A program made the position numbers and the translations under genes. The notes under the pieces were generated by a model. That model saw only the letters and a program-made list of their open reading frames with translations. It did no database searches and was not told where the DNA came from. A stretch of DNA of 16,430 nt, taken from contig URNU01000006.1 of assembly GCA_900549275.1 (NCBI GenBank), positions 1 through 16,430 on the forward strand, in the 5' to 3' direction. Positions 1 to 7,369 of the stretch are shown in pieces (within the stretch, counting starts at the first letter, position 1; every line of letters starts with the position of its first letter). Source of the stretch: an uncultured Collinsella sp. (GTDB lineage Bacteria; Actinomycetota; Coriobacteriia; Coriobacteriales; Coriobacteriaceae).

Positions 1-167
1 TCGGACACGCTGCGGGCGATATCGGGGGTGCCGGCGTCCTTGCGGACCTGCTCGCCCTTGGTATTGAGGTCGTCGAGAACCTTCTTGCTGCCCTCGACGG
101 CAACGGCGGCGGCGCCGAAGCCCACGTTAATGGCGCCGTTAACAAGCTGATCGAGTTTCATAACCAT
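1..167 (-). CDS. Small phasin-like/hypothetical protein, N-terminal part only
   Basis: Reading leftward from an ATG at 167-165, the frame stays open to the window edge, giving about 55 residues starting MVMKLDQLVNGAINVGFG. The protein continues with a stretch rich in Ala, Val, Lys and Asp. I chose this ATG because GGAG lies 6 nt upstream; a second ATG at 161-159 would be 12 nt away. The alanine-rich helical start followed by a charged helix resembles small phasin-like or coiled-coil proteins of Coriobacteria, but no catalytic motif is visible and the C-terminus is missing. The function is unknown. The gene is downstream of the dipeptidase gene but probably separate from it, because a likely terminator lies between them. 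Confidence 0.6.
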   Translation of the reverse strand, partial: MVMKLDQLVNGAINVGFGAAAVAVEGSKKVLDDLNTKGEQVRKDAGTPDIARSVS

Positions 168-249
168 GGTTGGCTCCAATCATGAACAACTGCATTGGCG
201 TTCTTGTACCCAAGATTGGGCGAACGACACAAAATCGTTTTATCGCCGG

Positions 250-297
250 GATAGAAATCGAGCGGGGAAAAGCCATTGACGGCGTTTGTCCCGCTCG
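250..297 (-). terminator. Likely Rho-independent terminator of the C69 dipeptidase gene
   Basis: On the minus strand, just after the dipeptidase stop codon, an 8-bp perfect inverted repeat (CGAGCGGG at 297-290 and CCCGCTCG at 266-259) encloses a 23-nt loop. A smaller GCC/GGC stem can form inside the loop. The right arm is followed by ATTTCTAT, a modest T-rich tail. The position between two same-strand genes fits a terminator. The long loop and imperfect tail keep this moderate. Confidence 0.45.
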
Positions 298-315
298 CTC
301 GCTGCAAGGTTATCT

Positions 316-1839
316 TTACCTTACGTTGTCGTTCATCGCGAAGGAGTTCTTCATGGCGCAGCTCGTGGTGTAGAGTACCTTGCCCAACAGAGCATCGGTC
401 TCCACGCGCACGAGCTCGGCAAAGGCCTCGTTGGCGCGGGCGAGCTCGGCGGGCACCTCGGCCTCGGGCAGGGCGGCAACGGCAGCGTCAACGTCGTGAA
501 TCTGCTTGTGGCCCATGCCACCGACCTTCTCCTGATAATCCTCGACTGCGCGACCGCACTCATGGAAGCGGACATCGGCCAAGGCGCCGATCAGGCGATT
601 TGCCCAATAGAAATTCTCGGACGTCACGCGAGCCTGCGTGTCGGCATAGTACTCGGGCATGGTCTCGACATTGGCGTACAGCGGCACGAGTGCGTTAAAC
701 GAGTTAGAGCCAAACGCCATCCACTGCACGGCGCGATACGCCGGCTGCGCATAGGGGCGCAGCTGCAGCACCGCGAGCTGGCTGTTGCGGTTGATGCCGA
801 TGGGACGATAGGCGCCGCGCGTGGCGGGCGTGCCCTTGCTGCCGTAGCAGTCGTACTCCGTGCCCTGGTAGTGGCTCGAAAGCACGTACTTGATGTCCTC
901 GATGGTCACCTTGCGCTCGGGCACGCGGCTCCAGGGGATGTCGTCGCTCTCGGGCGTGTAGTCGGCGTCGGGACCGTCCCATACATCGCTGGGGTTGAGG
1001 CAGCGCTGCATGTACCAGGCGCGCGGCGTGTTGTAGACGTGGTCGCTGTCGCTGTGCGAGCCAAAGGCCTCGCGCGGGTTAAAGACCGCGGCGGGACCGT
1101 CGCCCTTAACGCCCAACGTCAGGTCCAGATGCCACTCGGCCATCCAGGAGCGCAGGTCGGCGGAGCACATATGATCTGCCTGGGCGCCCTCGGCGTCATC
1201 CAGGTCAAAGCTATCGATACCCAGCTGGTTGGGCATGGTCACATAGGCGTCATCGGGCACGCGCTTGGCGATCCAGTGGTGCCCGCCGATGGTCTCGAGC
1301 CACCAGATCTCGTCAACGTCGCTAAAGGCGATGCCGTTGTTCTCGTAGGTGCCATAGCGCTCGAGCAGGTCGCCCAGGATGCGCACGCCGTCACGGGCGG
1401 ACTTGGCGTACGGCAACACCAGGGTCACCATGTCCTCCTCGCCCAGACCGCCGGGCTGCGCCGGCACATAGCCATCCTCGCCCTCGTTGCCCTTAGCGGG
1501 CACGTAGTCCACGAGCGGATCGGCGCCGCGGACGCGCTCGTTGGTGGTGAGCGTCTCAGTTGCGGACATGCCAACGTTGAGCTCGTTGAAGCCGGCCTCG
1601 GCCCAAATGCCATGACCCGGGACAACGTCGGGGACGCTTGTATAGCGCATGGGATTATCGGGCAGCTCAACGGTCAGGTGGCTCAGAACGCTCATGTAGA
1701 CACGCGGCTGCTCGTCGGGGTGCACCACGCGCATGCGCTTGGGCTCAAACACCCCGTTGGACGAGTCCTCGTTGCGGGCGACAAGCGTCGAGCCGTCGTA
1801 ACTCGCGTTCTTACCAACCAAAATCGTTGTGCACGGCAT
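316..1839 (-). CDS. pepD: C69 family dipeptidase (Ntn-hydrolase)
   Basis: This 507-aa protein belongs to peptidase family C69, the dipeptidase A type of N-terminal nucleophile hydrolases that cleave dipeptides, probably in the cytoplasm since no signal peptide is seen. The N-terminus MPCTTILVGKNASYDGST carries the family's nucleophilic cysteine (Cys3), followed by the conserved ARNEDS stretch near residue 22. Length matches the family. Two in-frame ATGs exist, at 1845-1843 and 1839-1837. AAGGAGG abuts the first with no spacing but sits 6 nt before the second, so the second is chosen, which also places the cysteine at position 3. The gene stands alone: about 95 bp separate it from folD upstream and a hairpin follows it. 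The large open frame on the opposite strand is a GC-rich shadow. The family is clear; substrate preference cannot be read from the sequence. The symbol is used loosely. Confidence 0.92.
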   Translation of the reverse strand: MPCTTILVGKNASYDGSTLVARNEDSSNGVFEPKRMRVVHPDEQPRVYMSVLSHLTVELPDNPMRYTSVPDVVPGHGIWAEAGFNELNVGMSATETLTTNERVRGADPLVDYVPAKGNEGEDGYVPAQPGGLGEEDMVTLVLPYAKSARDGVRILGDLLERYGTYENNGIAFSDVDEIWWLETIGGHHWIAKRVPDDAYVTMPNQLGIDSFDLDDAEGAQADHMCSADLRSWMAEWHLDLTLGVKGDGPAAVFNPREAFGSHSDSDHVYNTPRAWYMQRCLNPSDVWDGPDADYTPESDDIPWSRVPERKVTIEDIKYVLSSHYQGTEYDCYGSKGTPATRGAYRPIGINRNSQLAVLQLRPYAQPAYRAVQWMAFGSNSFNALVPLYANVETMPEYYADTQARVTSENFYWANRLIGALADVRFHECGRAVEDYQEKVGGMGHKQIHDVDAAVAALPEAEVPAELARANEAFAELVRVETDALLGKVLYTTSCAMKNSFAMNDNVR

Positions 1840-1894
1840 GCGCATCCTCCTTAAGCGAAGAAATCAAACGGTAACAGTGTATCGCTTCGACACG

Positions 1895-1926
1895 AAAAGG
1901 GCGAAACCGCGACCTCGGCAGCCCCT
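1895..1926 (-). terminator. Possible weak terminator after folD
   Basis: On the minus strand after the folD stop, AGGGGC (1926-1921) can pair with GCCCTT, with one G-U pair. An inner CCG/CGG stem can form, and the element runs into TTTTCG. The stem is interrupted and the T-run is short, so this is only a candidate. Confidence 0.35.
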
Positions 1927-1940
1927 GTGGTCAAAAACAC

Positions 1941-2795
1941 CTATTTCGATGCGCGCTCCGCCGCCTCGATCACGTGCTTGGCGAGAATCGCCGTCGTTAC
2001 AGCCCCCACGCCGCCCGGCACAGGAGTAATTGCGCCAACGATCGGTTCCGCAGCATCAAAATCGACGTCCCCGACCAGTTTGCCAGCGGCCTCGTCCCAA
2101 TTAATGCCAACATCGATGATCGTCTGGCCCTCGCGAACCGCGTCCGCACCAATCGTGCGCGCGCGTCCAACGGCCGCAACCACAATATCAGACGCACGGC
2201 ACTCGGCAGCCAAGCCACGCGTATGCGTATGGCACGTCGTCACCGTGGCATTGCGAGCCGTAAGCATAGCGGCAACGGGACGACCGATCACCAGCGACCG
2301 ACCGACGACCGCGACCTTGGCCCCATCCAGTTCAACGCCGTAATGGTCCAGCAACGCCAACACGGCCTCGGCCGTGCAAGGAGCAAAGCCCTCGCCACGA
2401 CCCGAAAGCGTGGTGAGCAGCGAGGCCGGTGTCATGGAGTCAACATCCTTGGCGGGATCGAGTGCCGCGGCAACCGCATCCTCGTCAAGCCCAGCAGGCA
2501 ACGGACGAAACATCAGGCAGCCATGAACAGCCGAATCGGTATTAATGCCCTCAATAGCCGCCAGCAGCTCATCCTGTGAAGCATCGGCGGAAAGCAAAAC
2601 GCGGCGAGCCTCAATGCCGACCTTCTCGCAGCGCTTGAGGGCGCCGCGCTCGTAGGATAGATCGTCCTCGCGCTCGCCCACGCGAACGATGGCCAGCGTC
2701 GGTACAACGCCGCGCCCGCGCAAAGCCGCGCAGCGAGCGGCGAGCTCCTCGGTCAAAGCACGGGCAACGGGAGCACCCTTGAGCAGCTCTGCCAT
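1941..2795 (-). CDS. folD: FolD-type methylene-THF dehydrogenase, catalytic Lys replaced
   Basis: This 284-aa protein has the full FolD architecture. An N-terminal folate-binding domain runs to about residue 150 with DVD at 117-119. A Rossmann NADP-binding part has GRSLVIGRP (165-173), and the signature TPVPGGVG lies at 257-264. FolD normally oxidises 5,10-methylene-THF and hydrolyses the methenyl form. Here the family pattern Y-x-x-x-K-x-K reads YERGALK (48-54), so the catalytic lysine of the cyclohydrolase step (E. coli Lys54, human Lys56) is Ala52. The active-site glutamine of the usual LVQLPLP motif is Phe96 (LMFRPLP). I recall similar variants in other anaerobes, unchecked. Start: SD AGGAAGAGGGG, 6 nt before ATG at 2795, lies inside the end of fchA. 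Only 2 nt separate the genes, suggesting translational coupling. A longer in-frame start at 2861 would overlap fchA and lacks support. Confidence 0.93.
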   Translation of the reverse strand: MAELLKGAPVARALTEELAARCAALRGRGVVPTLAIVRVGEREDDLSYERGALKRCEKVGIEARRVLLSADASQDELLAAIEGINTDSAVHGCLMFRPLPAGLDEDAVAAALDPAKDVDSMTPASLLTTLSGRGEGFAPCTAEAVLALLDHYGVELDGAKVAVVGRSLVIGRPVAAMLTARNATVTTCHTHTRGLAAECRASDIVVAAVGRARTIGADAVREGQTIIDVGINWDEAAGKLVGDVDFDAAEPIVGAITPVPGGVGAVTTAILAKHVIEAAERASK

Positions 2796-2797
2796 GG

Positions 2798-3436
2798 CTA
2801 TCCCCTCTTCCTTGCGGCGTCGGCAGCGCGGCGCGCCAGCGCATCGGCGCGCGGCAGCCACGTATCCAGCAGATCATCGCACGCCGCCTCGAGTTCCTCG
2901 GCGTGCGCCCGGTCTTTCATAGATGTGGTGTTGGCAAAGAGCGTCAGGCTCGCACCCTGCATGGCGGCGCGGCAGAACACGGCACCGCACGCCACGTCGG
3001 ACAGCAGTTGGCGCGAGCCCTTGTCTGCCATGTCCTCGAGCAGCGCCAACGCGCGCCCACAGGCATCCATAATGCGGTACGGCGGCATGGCGGCCACGTG
3101 CAACGCGTCCTGAATCGCAGCCGGTCGAGCCGGGTCCTCGCGCGGAATACCGTACGCCGCAGACACCTGGCCGTACGCACGAACATCCTCGGCGACCAAA
3201 CCCACAAGCTCCTGTGCCAACTCATCTGCCTGGGCAAACGCGCGCGTCAGATCGTCTGCGCGATCGACAAGCGCGGGATTGGTTGCCCCGTAGCGCGCGA
3301 CCATCCCGCAAAGCGAGGCTCCCAGCGCGCCCACAAAGGCGCTCGCGCTGCCGCCGCCGGGAACCGGCTCGCGCGCGGCCAGCGCCTCGGCAAACCCTCG
3401 ACATGTTTTATCCATCATCTCTTGGCTCATACGCAT
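2798..3436 (-). CDS. fchA: Methenyl-THF cyclohydrolase, FTCD_C/cyclodeaminase family
   Basis: This 212-aa, mostly helical protein matches the cyclodeaminase/cyclohydrolase family (FTCD_C), which includes FchA, the stand-alone 5,10-methenyl-tetrahydrofolate cyclohydrolase of anaerobes. The hallmark REPVPGGGSASAFVGALGAS near residues 22-41 and Ala-rich helices throughout agree with the family, as does the length. It is the first gene of a two-gene operon with folD, 2 nt apart. The partner FolD lacks its cyclohydrolase lysine, so FchA probably supplies that step; a formimino-THF cyclodeaminase role is the alternative. Two ATGs occur, at 3436 and 3430. AAGG is 3 nt before the first and 9 nt before the second, so the start is uncertain by two codons. 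A promoter candidate lies about 75 bp upstream. Confidence 0.88.
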   Translation of the reverse strand: MRMSQEMMDKTCRGFAEALAAREPVPGGGSASAFVGALGASLCGMVARYGATNPALVDRADDLTRAFAQADELAQELVGLVAEDVRAYGQVSAAYGIPREDPARPAAIQDALHVAAMPPYRIMDACGRALALLEDMADKGSRQLLSDVACGAVFCRAAMQGASLTLFANTTSMKDRAHAEELEAACDDLLDTWLPRADALARRAADAARKRG

Positions 3437-3507
3437 GCACCTTCAAGTCATATACATCGGTCGGGCGGCAACCGCCGGCCAACCGCATCAAACACGTAAT
3501 GATGCTA

Positions 3508-3536
3508 AGTCTAGCCCATAAGCACATGAGCGTCAG
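3508..3536 (-). promoter_or_regulatory. Candidate sigma-A-type promoter of fchA-folD
   Basis: On the minus strand CTGACG (3536-3531, 4 of 6 to TTGACA) and TAGACT (3513-3508, 4 of 6 to TATAAT) are separated by exactly 17 nt. Transcription would begin roughly 65 nt before the fchA start. Supported by spacing and position only. Confidence 0.42.
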
Positions 3537-3591
3537 CGCATCTGGCCATCGCGAATTTCTATGACGAACGATAGGCGTCGGCACCGCAAAC

Positions 3592-3610
3592 ATGGGACAC
3601 ATGGCCCACC
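3592..3610 (+). repeat. 19-bp near-palindromic direct repeat, copy 1
   Basis: ATGGGACACATGGCCCACC is identical to the copy at 3798-3816. Its core has the imperfect dyad TGGGnCAnnTGnCCCA. In this copy the word AGGCGTCGGCACCG lies just to its left. It could be a dispersed intergenic repeat or a regulator site. Confidence 0.8.
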
Positions 3611-3797
3611 TTTCGAGACTTCCGGACGTCACAAACTGGGGCATATCTATAAACAAGGAACCTGTTGGCAACGCCCCCGCACACGCGCCCCATTAAAGCA
3701 ACGAGCACCTCACCCCGGGAAGAGGCGTCGGCACCGGCCCTCCCCTCTTTTACACCCGGGCATATTGCCACTTGTCGGCGCAAATCCGGCACCCAGA

Positions 3798-3816
3798 ATG
3801 GGACACATGGCCCACC
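3798..3816 (+). repeat. 19-bp near-palindromic direct repeat, copy 2
   Basis: Identical to the copy at 3592-3610 and 206 bp away in the same orientation. Read on the minus strand, both copies are followed within a few bases by GGTGCCG, so the conserved unit is longer than the 19 bp. It ends about 70 bp before the lipoprotein start codon, a place where an operator could act. Confidence 0.8.
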
Positions 3817-3888
3817 CTAGCGAGCCGCTCGCGCGTACAGTAAAGGCAGGTAATCCATGGGCGGTTACAGATCGAGGAGGACACGACC

Positions 3889-4482
3889 ATGAAAAAGAAG
3901 GCCTTTGCGATTCTCACCCTCTGCATCAGTCTCTTTGCCGCAGTTGCCCTGGTGGGCTGCGGTGGCAGCGGCGGCGCTTCCGGCAGTGGCGGTGGCGGCG
4001 GCGCGGAAAAGCCAGCCGTGGATATGAGGACCGACTTCATTTGGTTTAAGGTCGAGGTCCCCGAGGGCGTCGAGATCACCGACGTCGCAGGCGACACGGC
4101 CGACAGGGCCCAGTTTAAGTTCACCGAGAGCGAGCACGCCAGCGATCGCTTCATCCCCGTCTTCGACTCTGACAAGAACGCCGACGAGCTGTTCGACTAC
4201 GAGGCAAAGTGGAAGGCCAACTCTGGATGGACCGAGAGCGATCCCGTTAAGTACAACGGCAAGACCTTGCGCAGCGCCTACTTTACGCACTCGGGCGGCG
4301 TGACGACCGAGTACTTCACCGACGTTGACGGCGGCAGCGTGTACGTGCGCATCGACAACGTCGAGGAGCACAAGGACGCCGTCGAGACCATGATGAAGTC
4401 TCTGGAATTTGCCGATGACATCGCCAAAGCCAAGACCGAAGCCATGGATGTTAAGCTCGAGGATATCGAGATCAAGCGCTAA
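3889..4482 (+). CDS. Small secreted lipoprotein of unknown function
   Basis: This 197-aa protein begins with a lipoprotein signal peptide: KKK at residues 2-4, a hydrophobic stretch to about residue 20, and lipobox LVGC with the lipidated cysteine at position 24. A Gly/Ser-only linker to about residue 38 follows, then a mature domain of about 155 residues rich in Asp, Glu and Lys with alternating strand-like and helical parts. The protein should be anchored to the outer face of the cell membrane. I recognise no enzymatic motif or named family. The start is set by GAGGAGG 8 nt before the ATG. It is a single-gene unit with a strong terminator 70 bp downstream, and the copy-2 repeat lies upstream. 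Confidence 0.85.
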   Translation: MKKKAFAILTLCISLFAAVALVGCGGSGGASGSGGGGGAEKPAVDMRTDFIWFKVEVPEGVEITDVAGDTADRAQFKFTESEHASDRFIPVFDSDKNADELFDYEAKWKANSGWTESDPVKYNGKTLRSAYFTHSGGVTTEYFTDVDGGSVYVRIDNVEEHKDAVETMMKSLEFADDIAKAKTEAMDVKLEDIEIKR

Positions 4483-4553
4483 GCGACTGGCGAGCACAAC
4501 GGGAAACACGGACGCAGTGCAAACAAACGACGGTATCCCAGCGCTTCGTACCC

Positions 4554-4586
4554 AGGGAGGGCCGGTAAGCCGACCCTCCCTTTCTT
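4554..4586 (+). terminator. Rho-independent terminator after the lipoprotein gene
   Basis: AGGGAGGGCCGG, loop TAAG, then CCGACCCTCCCT form a 12-bp stem with one C-A mismatch, followed by TTTCTT. It starts 72 bp after the stop codon. Confidence 0.85.
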
Positions 4587-4738
4587 ATGCCGTTAGCCGA
4601 CGAACGCGAGGGTGCCGGGCGGCAAAACCACCCCCCAGCGCGGTAGCAGCACAAATAGACAAACACCCCAACACGTCCGCCCACCGATTTATTGCGCCAC
4701 GCAGACAATTAAACCAGCATCTTTAAACATCTAGGCAG

Positions 4739-4744
4739 TATAGT
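4739..4744 (+). promoter_or_regulatory. Candidate -10 element upstream of the phospholipase gene
   Basis: TATAGT matches 5 of 6 of the -10 consensus and lies 44 bp before the start codon. The -35 region is poor, so an activator may be needed or the match may be chance. A 5-bp inverted repeat overlaps it. Confidence 0.3.
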
Positions 4745-4787
4745 GACCAAAACTATCGCATAACCGCACCCTGCGAATGGAGGAGTT

Positions 4788-7274
4788 ATGACCGAACACC
4801 ACGCCATCAGCCGTCGAGCATTCACGTTGGGCCTAGGACTCGCAGCATTGTCGCCTTTTGTAAGCCTGCCCGAAACCGCGGGATTGGGCCTTCCCGTGCG
4901 CGCGGCATTTGCAGACGACGCCGCCACAGCGGCAGTCAGCCTCGACAATTTCGTCATTCGCCTTCGCCCCGCGGGCTATTTTCGCACCGCGAGCGTCAAC
5001 CAAGACGGCAACGTTCGCGGCAACGTCTGCCACCTGTTTAACGACGGCACGTCCAGCAAGCTCATCCTTGAGAACGTAACGACCAAGAATGACGATACAA
5101 ACTGGTATGCTATCCGCACCTTGCTCAATTTCGAAGAGCATAAAAAGACGGGCTACAGCATTTGGTCGGTCGACGACGACTCGGACAAAGATGGAAAGGT
5201 CATCCACGTATGGGGCGGCGAGTATGACAACAAGCCCAGCCGCGCTTTTGCGTTCGAGCGTCAATCAAACGGAACCTATATCATCCGAGACCGCACGGTC
5301 GAGAAAGAAACCGAGAAAAAGACATTTAAGTACCTGGCAATAGAATCGAACGGCAAAGACCAGGACAACAATAAGATCTGCCATAAGAGTGAGAGCATTC
5401 CGTGGGAGCTCGAACTTATCGGTTACGACATGAAAAAGAACGGTGCCACGGTTAGCAGCCTCGACTGGATCACGTACAGCAGCTACGTCGATGGGCCATG
5501 TTGGATGAGCCACGTCGACGACAACAAGTTCCTCGACGAGCTGAGCATCCCGGGTACGCACGATTCGGGCACCTGCAGCGTGGACAACGACACCGAGCCC
5601 CAATCCTCGCAAGTAAAATGCCAGCAGGATTACATTCCCACGCAGTTGCTCGAGGGAATCCGCTATTTTGATATCCGACTCGGAAAGGGCGACGACCCCG
5701 GCATCGACCACGGGATTTTCTACCTACTCAAAAAAGACGGGAACTATCTGCATCTCTCCGATGTCATAGGCTACTTCAAAACGTTTTTGGACGAAAACCC
5801 GTCAGAGGCGCTCATCATGCTCGCATCGCGCGGCAACGACGAGGCTACCAACGAAAGTGTTACGACGGCCTTTGGCAAGGTTATGGACGAGAACCCCAAC
5901 CTGTTCTACACATCGAGCCGCGTCCCCACACTGGGCGAGGTGCGCGGAAAGATCGTCCTGCTGCGTCGATTTGGGCTCGCCGGCAACAGCGTAAGCGGCC
6001 ATACGTGGGGCCTCGACCTTACCGAATGGGATGACAAGATCAAGGCTCACTCCGACAGCACCACTATGTGTCTCGTCCAAGACGCGCGGGGCTTTGAAGC
6101 CGCGGGGAAAACAGGCGACAAAGAGCCCTATTGCACCAAGGTATACGCCCAGGACAAGTATAAACTCACGGGAACCGACAAGCTCAGCTGGGTCGATAAT
6201 GCGCTGAAGGAAACGACCGGGCGCACGCGCAACAAGGTGGACGTCGTGAACGATGACGAGGCCAAGGTGCAAGTCCAGGAGCGTTGCTGGTCTATCAACT
6301 ACACCAGCTGCACGGGCTTGTCGCACGGAGGCAATCCTTTTACCTCGGCACGAGTAGTCAACGAGCATCTGTATAAGAGCCCGTACATCAACCCCAGCGG
6401 CAACGAGGAAACAAAGTCAGATTACCTCAAGCACATTGGCATCATCGCATCCGACTTTGTTGATGCGGCACTGGCACGGAGCATCTACCAGCGCAATTAC
6501 GATACGGAGCATAAGCAGACGGCTTCGTACTGCCTCCCGACCCGCATGCGCATGACGTACGGCGACTCGCTGAGCGATGCCTCGCTCCAGGATGGCAAGA
6601 CCGTTGGCGAGGGCCATTTCCGCCTCGTCGACAGCAGCAACGTACTCAACGTGGCGGCTTCGGGCCATGCGTTTACCATCGAATATGTGGATGTCGACGC
6701 CTTGGGCAACGAGACCGTTACGGGGCTGCAGGGATCCGTGCCCATCGATATCGATCCGCGCGCACTGACACCCCACTTTGAGGGGCTCGAAGGCCTTAAG
6801 GCCGGCGAGGATGTGCGCACAAAGGTCGCGGCGCTGCTCGAGGGCAAACTCGAAAACGATGCCTGCACAGCCCAGCTCGAGTTTGTGCACGACGCGAACG
6901 GCGCTCCGGGCACGGCAATGGCCGAGGGCGAAACATTTGCCGCAGGGACGTACTGGGTGCGCGCGAAAAGCCTTTTGGGCGACGCGGCACAGAACTACAC
7001 GCTCGCCAGCGATGGAGCCGCAAGCTTTACCGTAGCAGCCTCGGGCAGTGCAGGCGGCACCGGCGGCGGCACGGGTTCCAGCGCAGGCGGCGCCGACAAG
7101 AGCGGCAAGGGCAACAAGAGCGACCAGGGCAAGAGCTCAGGCGAAAAGCTTGCCGGCACAGGCGACGGCTCCGGCATTGCCGCCGGGCTCGCCGCTGCCG
7201 CCGTGGCGACGACGGTCGCCGGCGCAGCAATGCTTGTTAACGACCGCGAAAACGCTGGGGACGATAGCGAATAG
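4788..7274 (+). CDS. Tat-exported, wall-anchored PI-PLC-like phospholipase
   Basis: This 828-aa surface enzyme resembles phosphatidylinositol-specific phospholipase C, which cleaves PI or GPI anchors. A twin-arginine signal (SRRAFTLGLG, residues 8-17) likely ends after the Ala-rich stretch near residue 42. Residues about 50-212 are strand-rich and look like a ricin-type beta-trefoil, a guess from pattern only. The PI-PLC X core covers about 238-560: IPGTHDSG with His258 and Asp259, FDIR with Asp295 and Arg297, and DHG with His308. The two histidines are 50 residues apart, as in the Bacillus enzyme (His32, His82), so it is probably active. Residues about 590-750 look Ig-like. A Gly/Ser/Lys linker follows, then LAGTG (788-792), a hydrophobic helix and an acidic tail. 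LAxTG is the motif of class E sortases. SD GGAGG lies 4 nt before the ATG. Single-gene unit with its own terminator. Confidence 0.85.
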   Translation: MTEHHAISRRAFTLGLGLAALSPFVSLPETAGLGLPVRAAFADDAATAAVSLDNFVIRLRPAGYFRTASVNQDGNVRGNVCHLFNDGTSSKLILENVTTKNDDTNWYAIRTLLNFEEHKKTGYSIWSVDDDSDKDGKVIHVWGGEYDNKPSRAFAFERQSNGTYIIRDRTVEKETEKKTFKYLAIESNGKDQDNNKICHKSESIPWELELIGYDMKKNGATVSSLDWITYSSYVDGPCWMSHVDDNKFLDELSIPGTHDSGTCSVDNDTEPQSSQVKCQQDYIPTQLLEGIRYFDIRLGKGDDPGIDHGIFYLLKKDGNYLHLSDVIGYFKTFLDENPSEALIMLASRGNDEATNESVTTAFGKVMDENPNLFYTSSRVPTLGEVRGKIVLLRRFGLAGNSVSGHTWGLDLTEWDDKIKAHSDSTTMCLVQDARGFEAAGKTGDKEPYCTKVYAQDKYKLTGTDKLSWVDNALKETTGRTRNKVDVVNDDEAKVQVQERCWSINYTSCTGLSHGGNPFTSARVVNEHLYKSPYINPSGNEETKSDYLKHIGIIASDFVDAALARSIYQRNYDTEHKQTASYCLPTRMRMTYGDSLSDASLQDGKTVGEGHFRLVDSSNVLNVAASGHAFTIEYVDVDALGNETVTGLQGSVPIDIDPRALTPHFEGLEGLKAGEDVRTKVAALLEGKLENDACTAQLEFVHDANGAPGTAMAEGETFAAGTYWVRAKSLLGDAAQNYTLASDGAASFTVAASGSAGGTGGGTGSSAGGADKSGKGNKSDQGKSSGEKLAGTGDGSGIAAGLAAAAVATTVAGAAMLVNDRENAGDDSE

Positions 7275-7306
7275 GCAAGCCGACCCTTTTGGACACATCG
7301 ACTCGA

Positions 7307-7344
7307 CGAGGGGCGCAGGATACCGTTCTGCGCCCCCGATTTTT
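7307..7344 (+). terminator. Rho-independent terminator after the phospholipase gene
   Basis: GGGGCGCAG (7310-7318) and CTGCGCCCC (7328-7336) form a perfect 9-bp stem around a 9-nt loop, extended by a CG/CG pair beyond a mismatch, and followed by GATTTTT. It sits between convergent genes. Confidence 0.9.
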
Positions 7345-7369
7345 ACCTTGGCCCAAACGCCGCCATGGG

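Larger units (their letters stand above)
3437..3888. other. Long non-coding stretch with repeats
   Basis: This 450-bp gap between divergent fchA and the lipoprotein gene holds the candidate fchA promoter, two copies of a 19-bp repeat, two copies of the 14-bp word AGGCGTCGGCACCG (3573-3586 and 3723-3736), and the lipoprotein leader. Short open frames on the minus strand cross the repeats but lack ribosome binding sites and protein-like composition, so I do not call genes. Confidence 0.6.
4483..4787 (+). other. Intergenic region between lipoprotein and phospholipase genes
   Basis: This 305-bp gap holds the lipoprotein terminator (4554-4586) and an AT-richer leader before the phospholipase gene. 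TATAGT at 4739-4744 is a good -10 match but has no convincing -35 at 16-18 nt. A small inverted repeat, ATAGT (4740-4744) and ACTAT (4752-4756), overlaps it. Nothing else is recognisable. Confidence 0.5.

Noticed and set aside
286..1854. 522-codon open frame on the plus strand opposite the dipeptidase gene
   Set aside because: It mirrors the dipeptidase in a GC-rich region, has an odd composition dominated by Val, Ala, Gly and His, and lacks a ribosome binding site. The minus-strand frame carries the family motifs.
3408..3792. Minus-strand short frames (87 and 77 codons) across the intergenic repeats
   Set aside because: No ribosome binding sites, high Cys/Met/Arg content, and they simply read through the repeated words.
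7287..7299. GGACACAT near 7291 as a third copy of the intergenic repeat
   Set aside because: Only 8 bases match and the rest of the dyad is absent, so it is a chance match.
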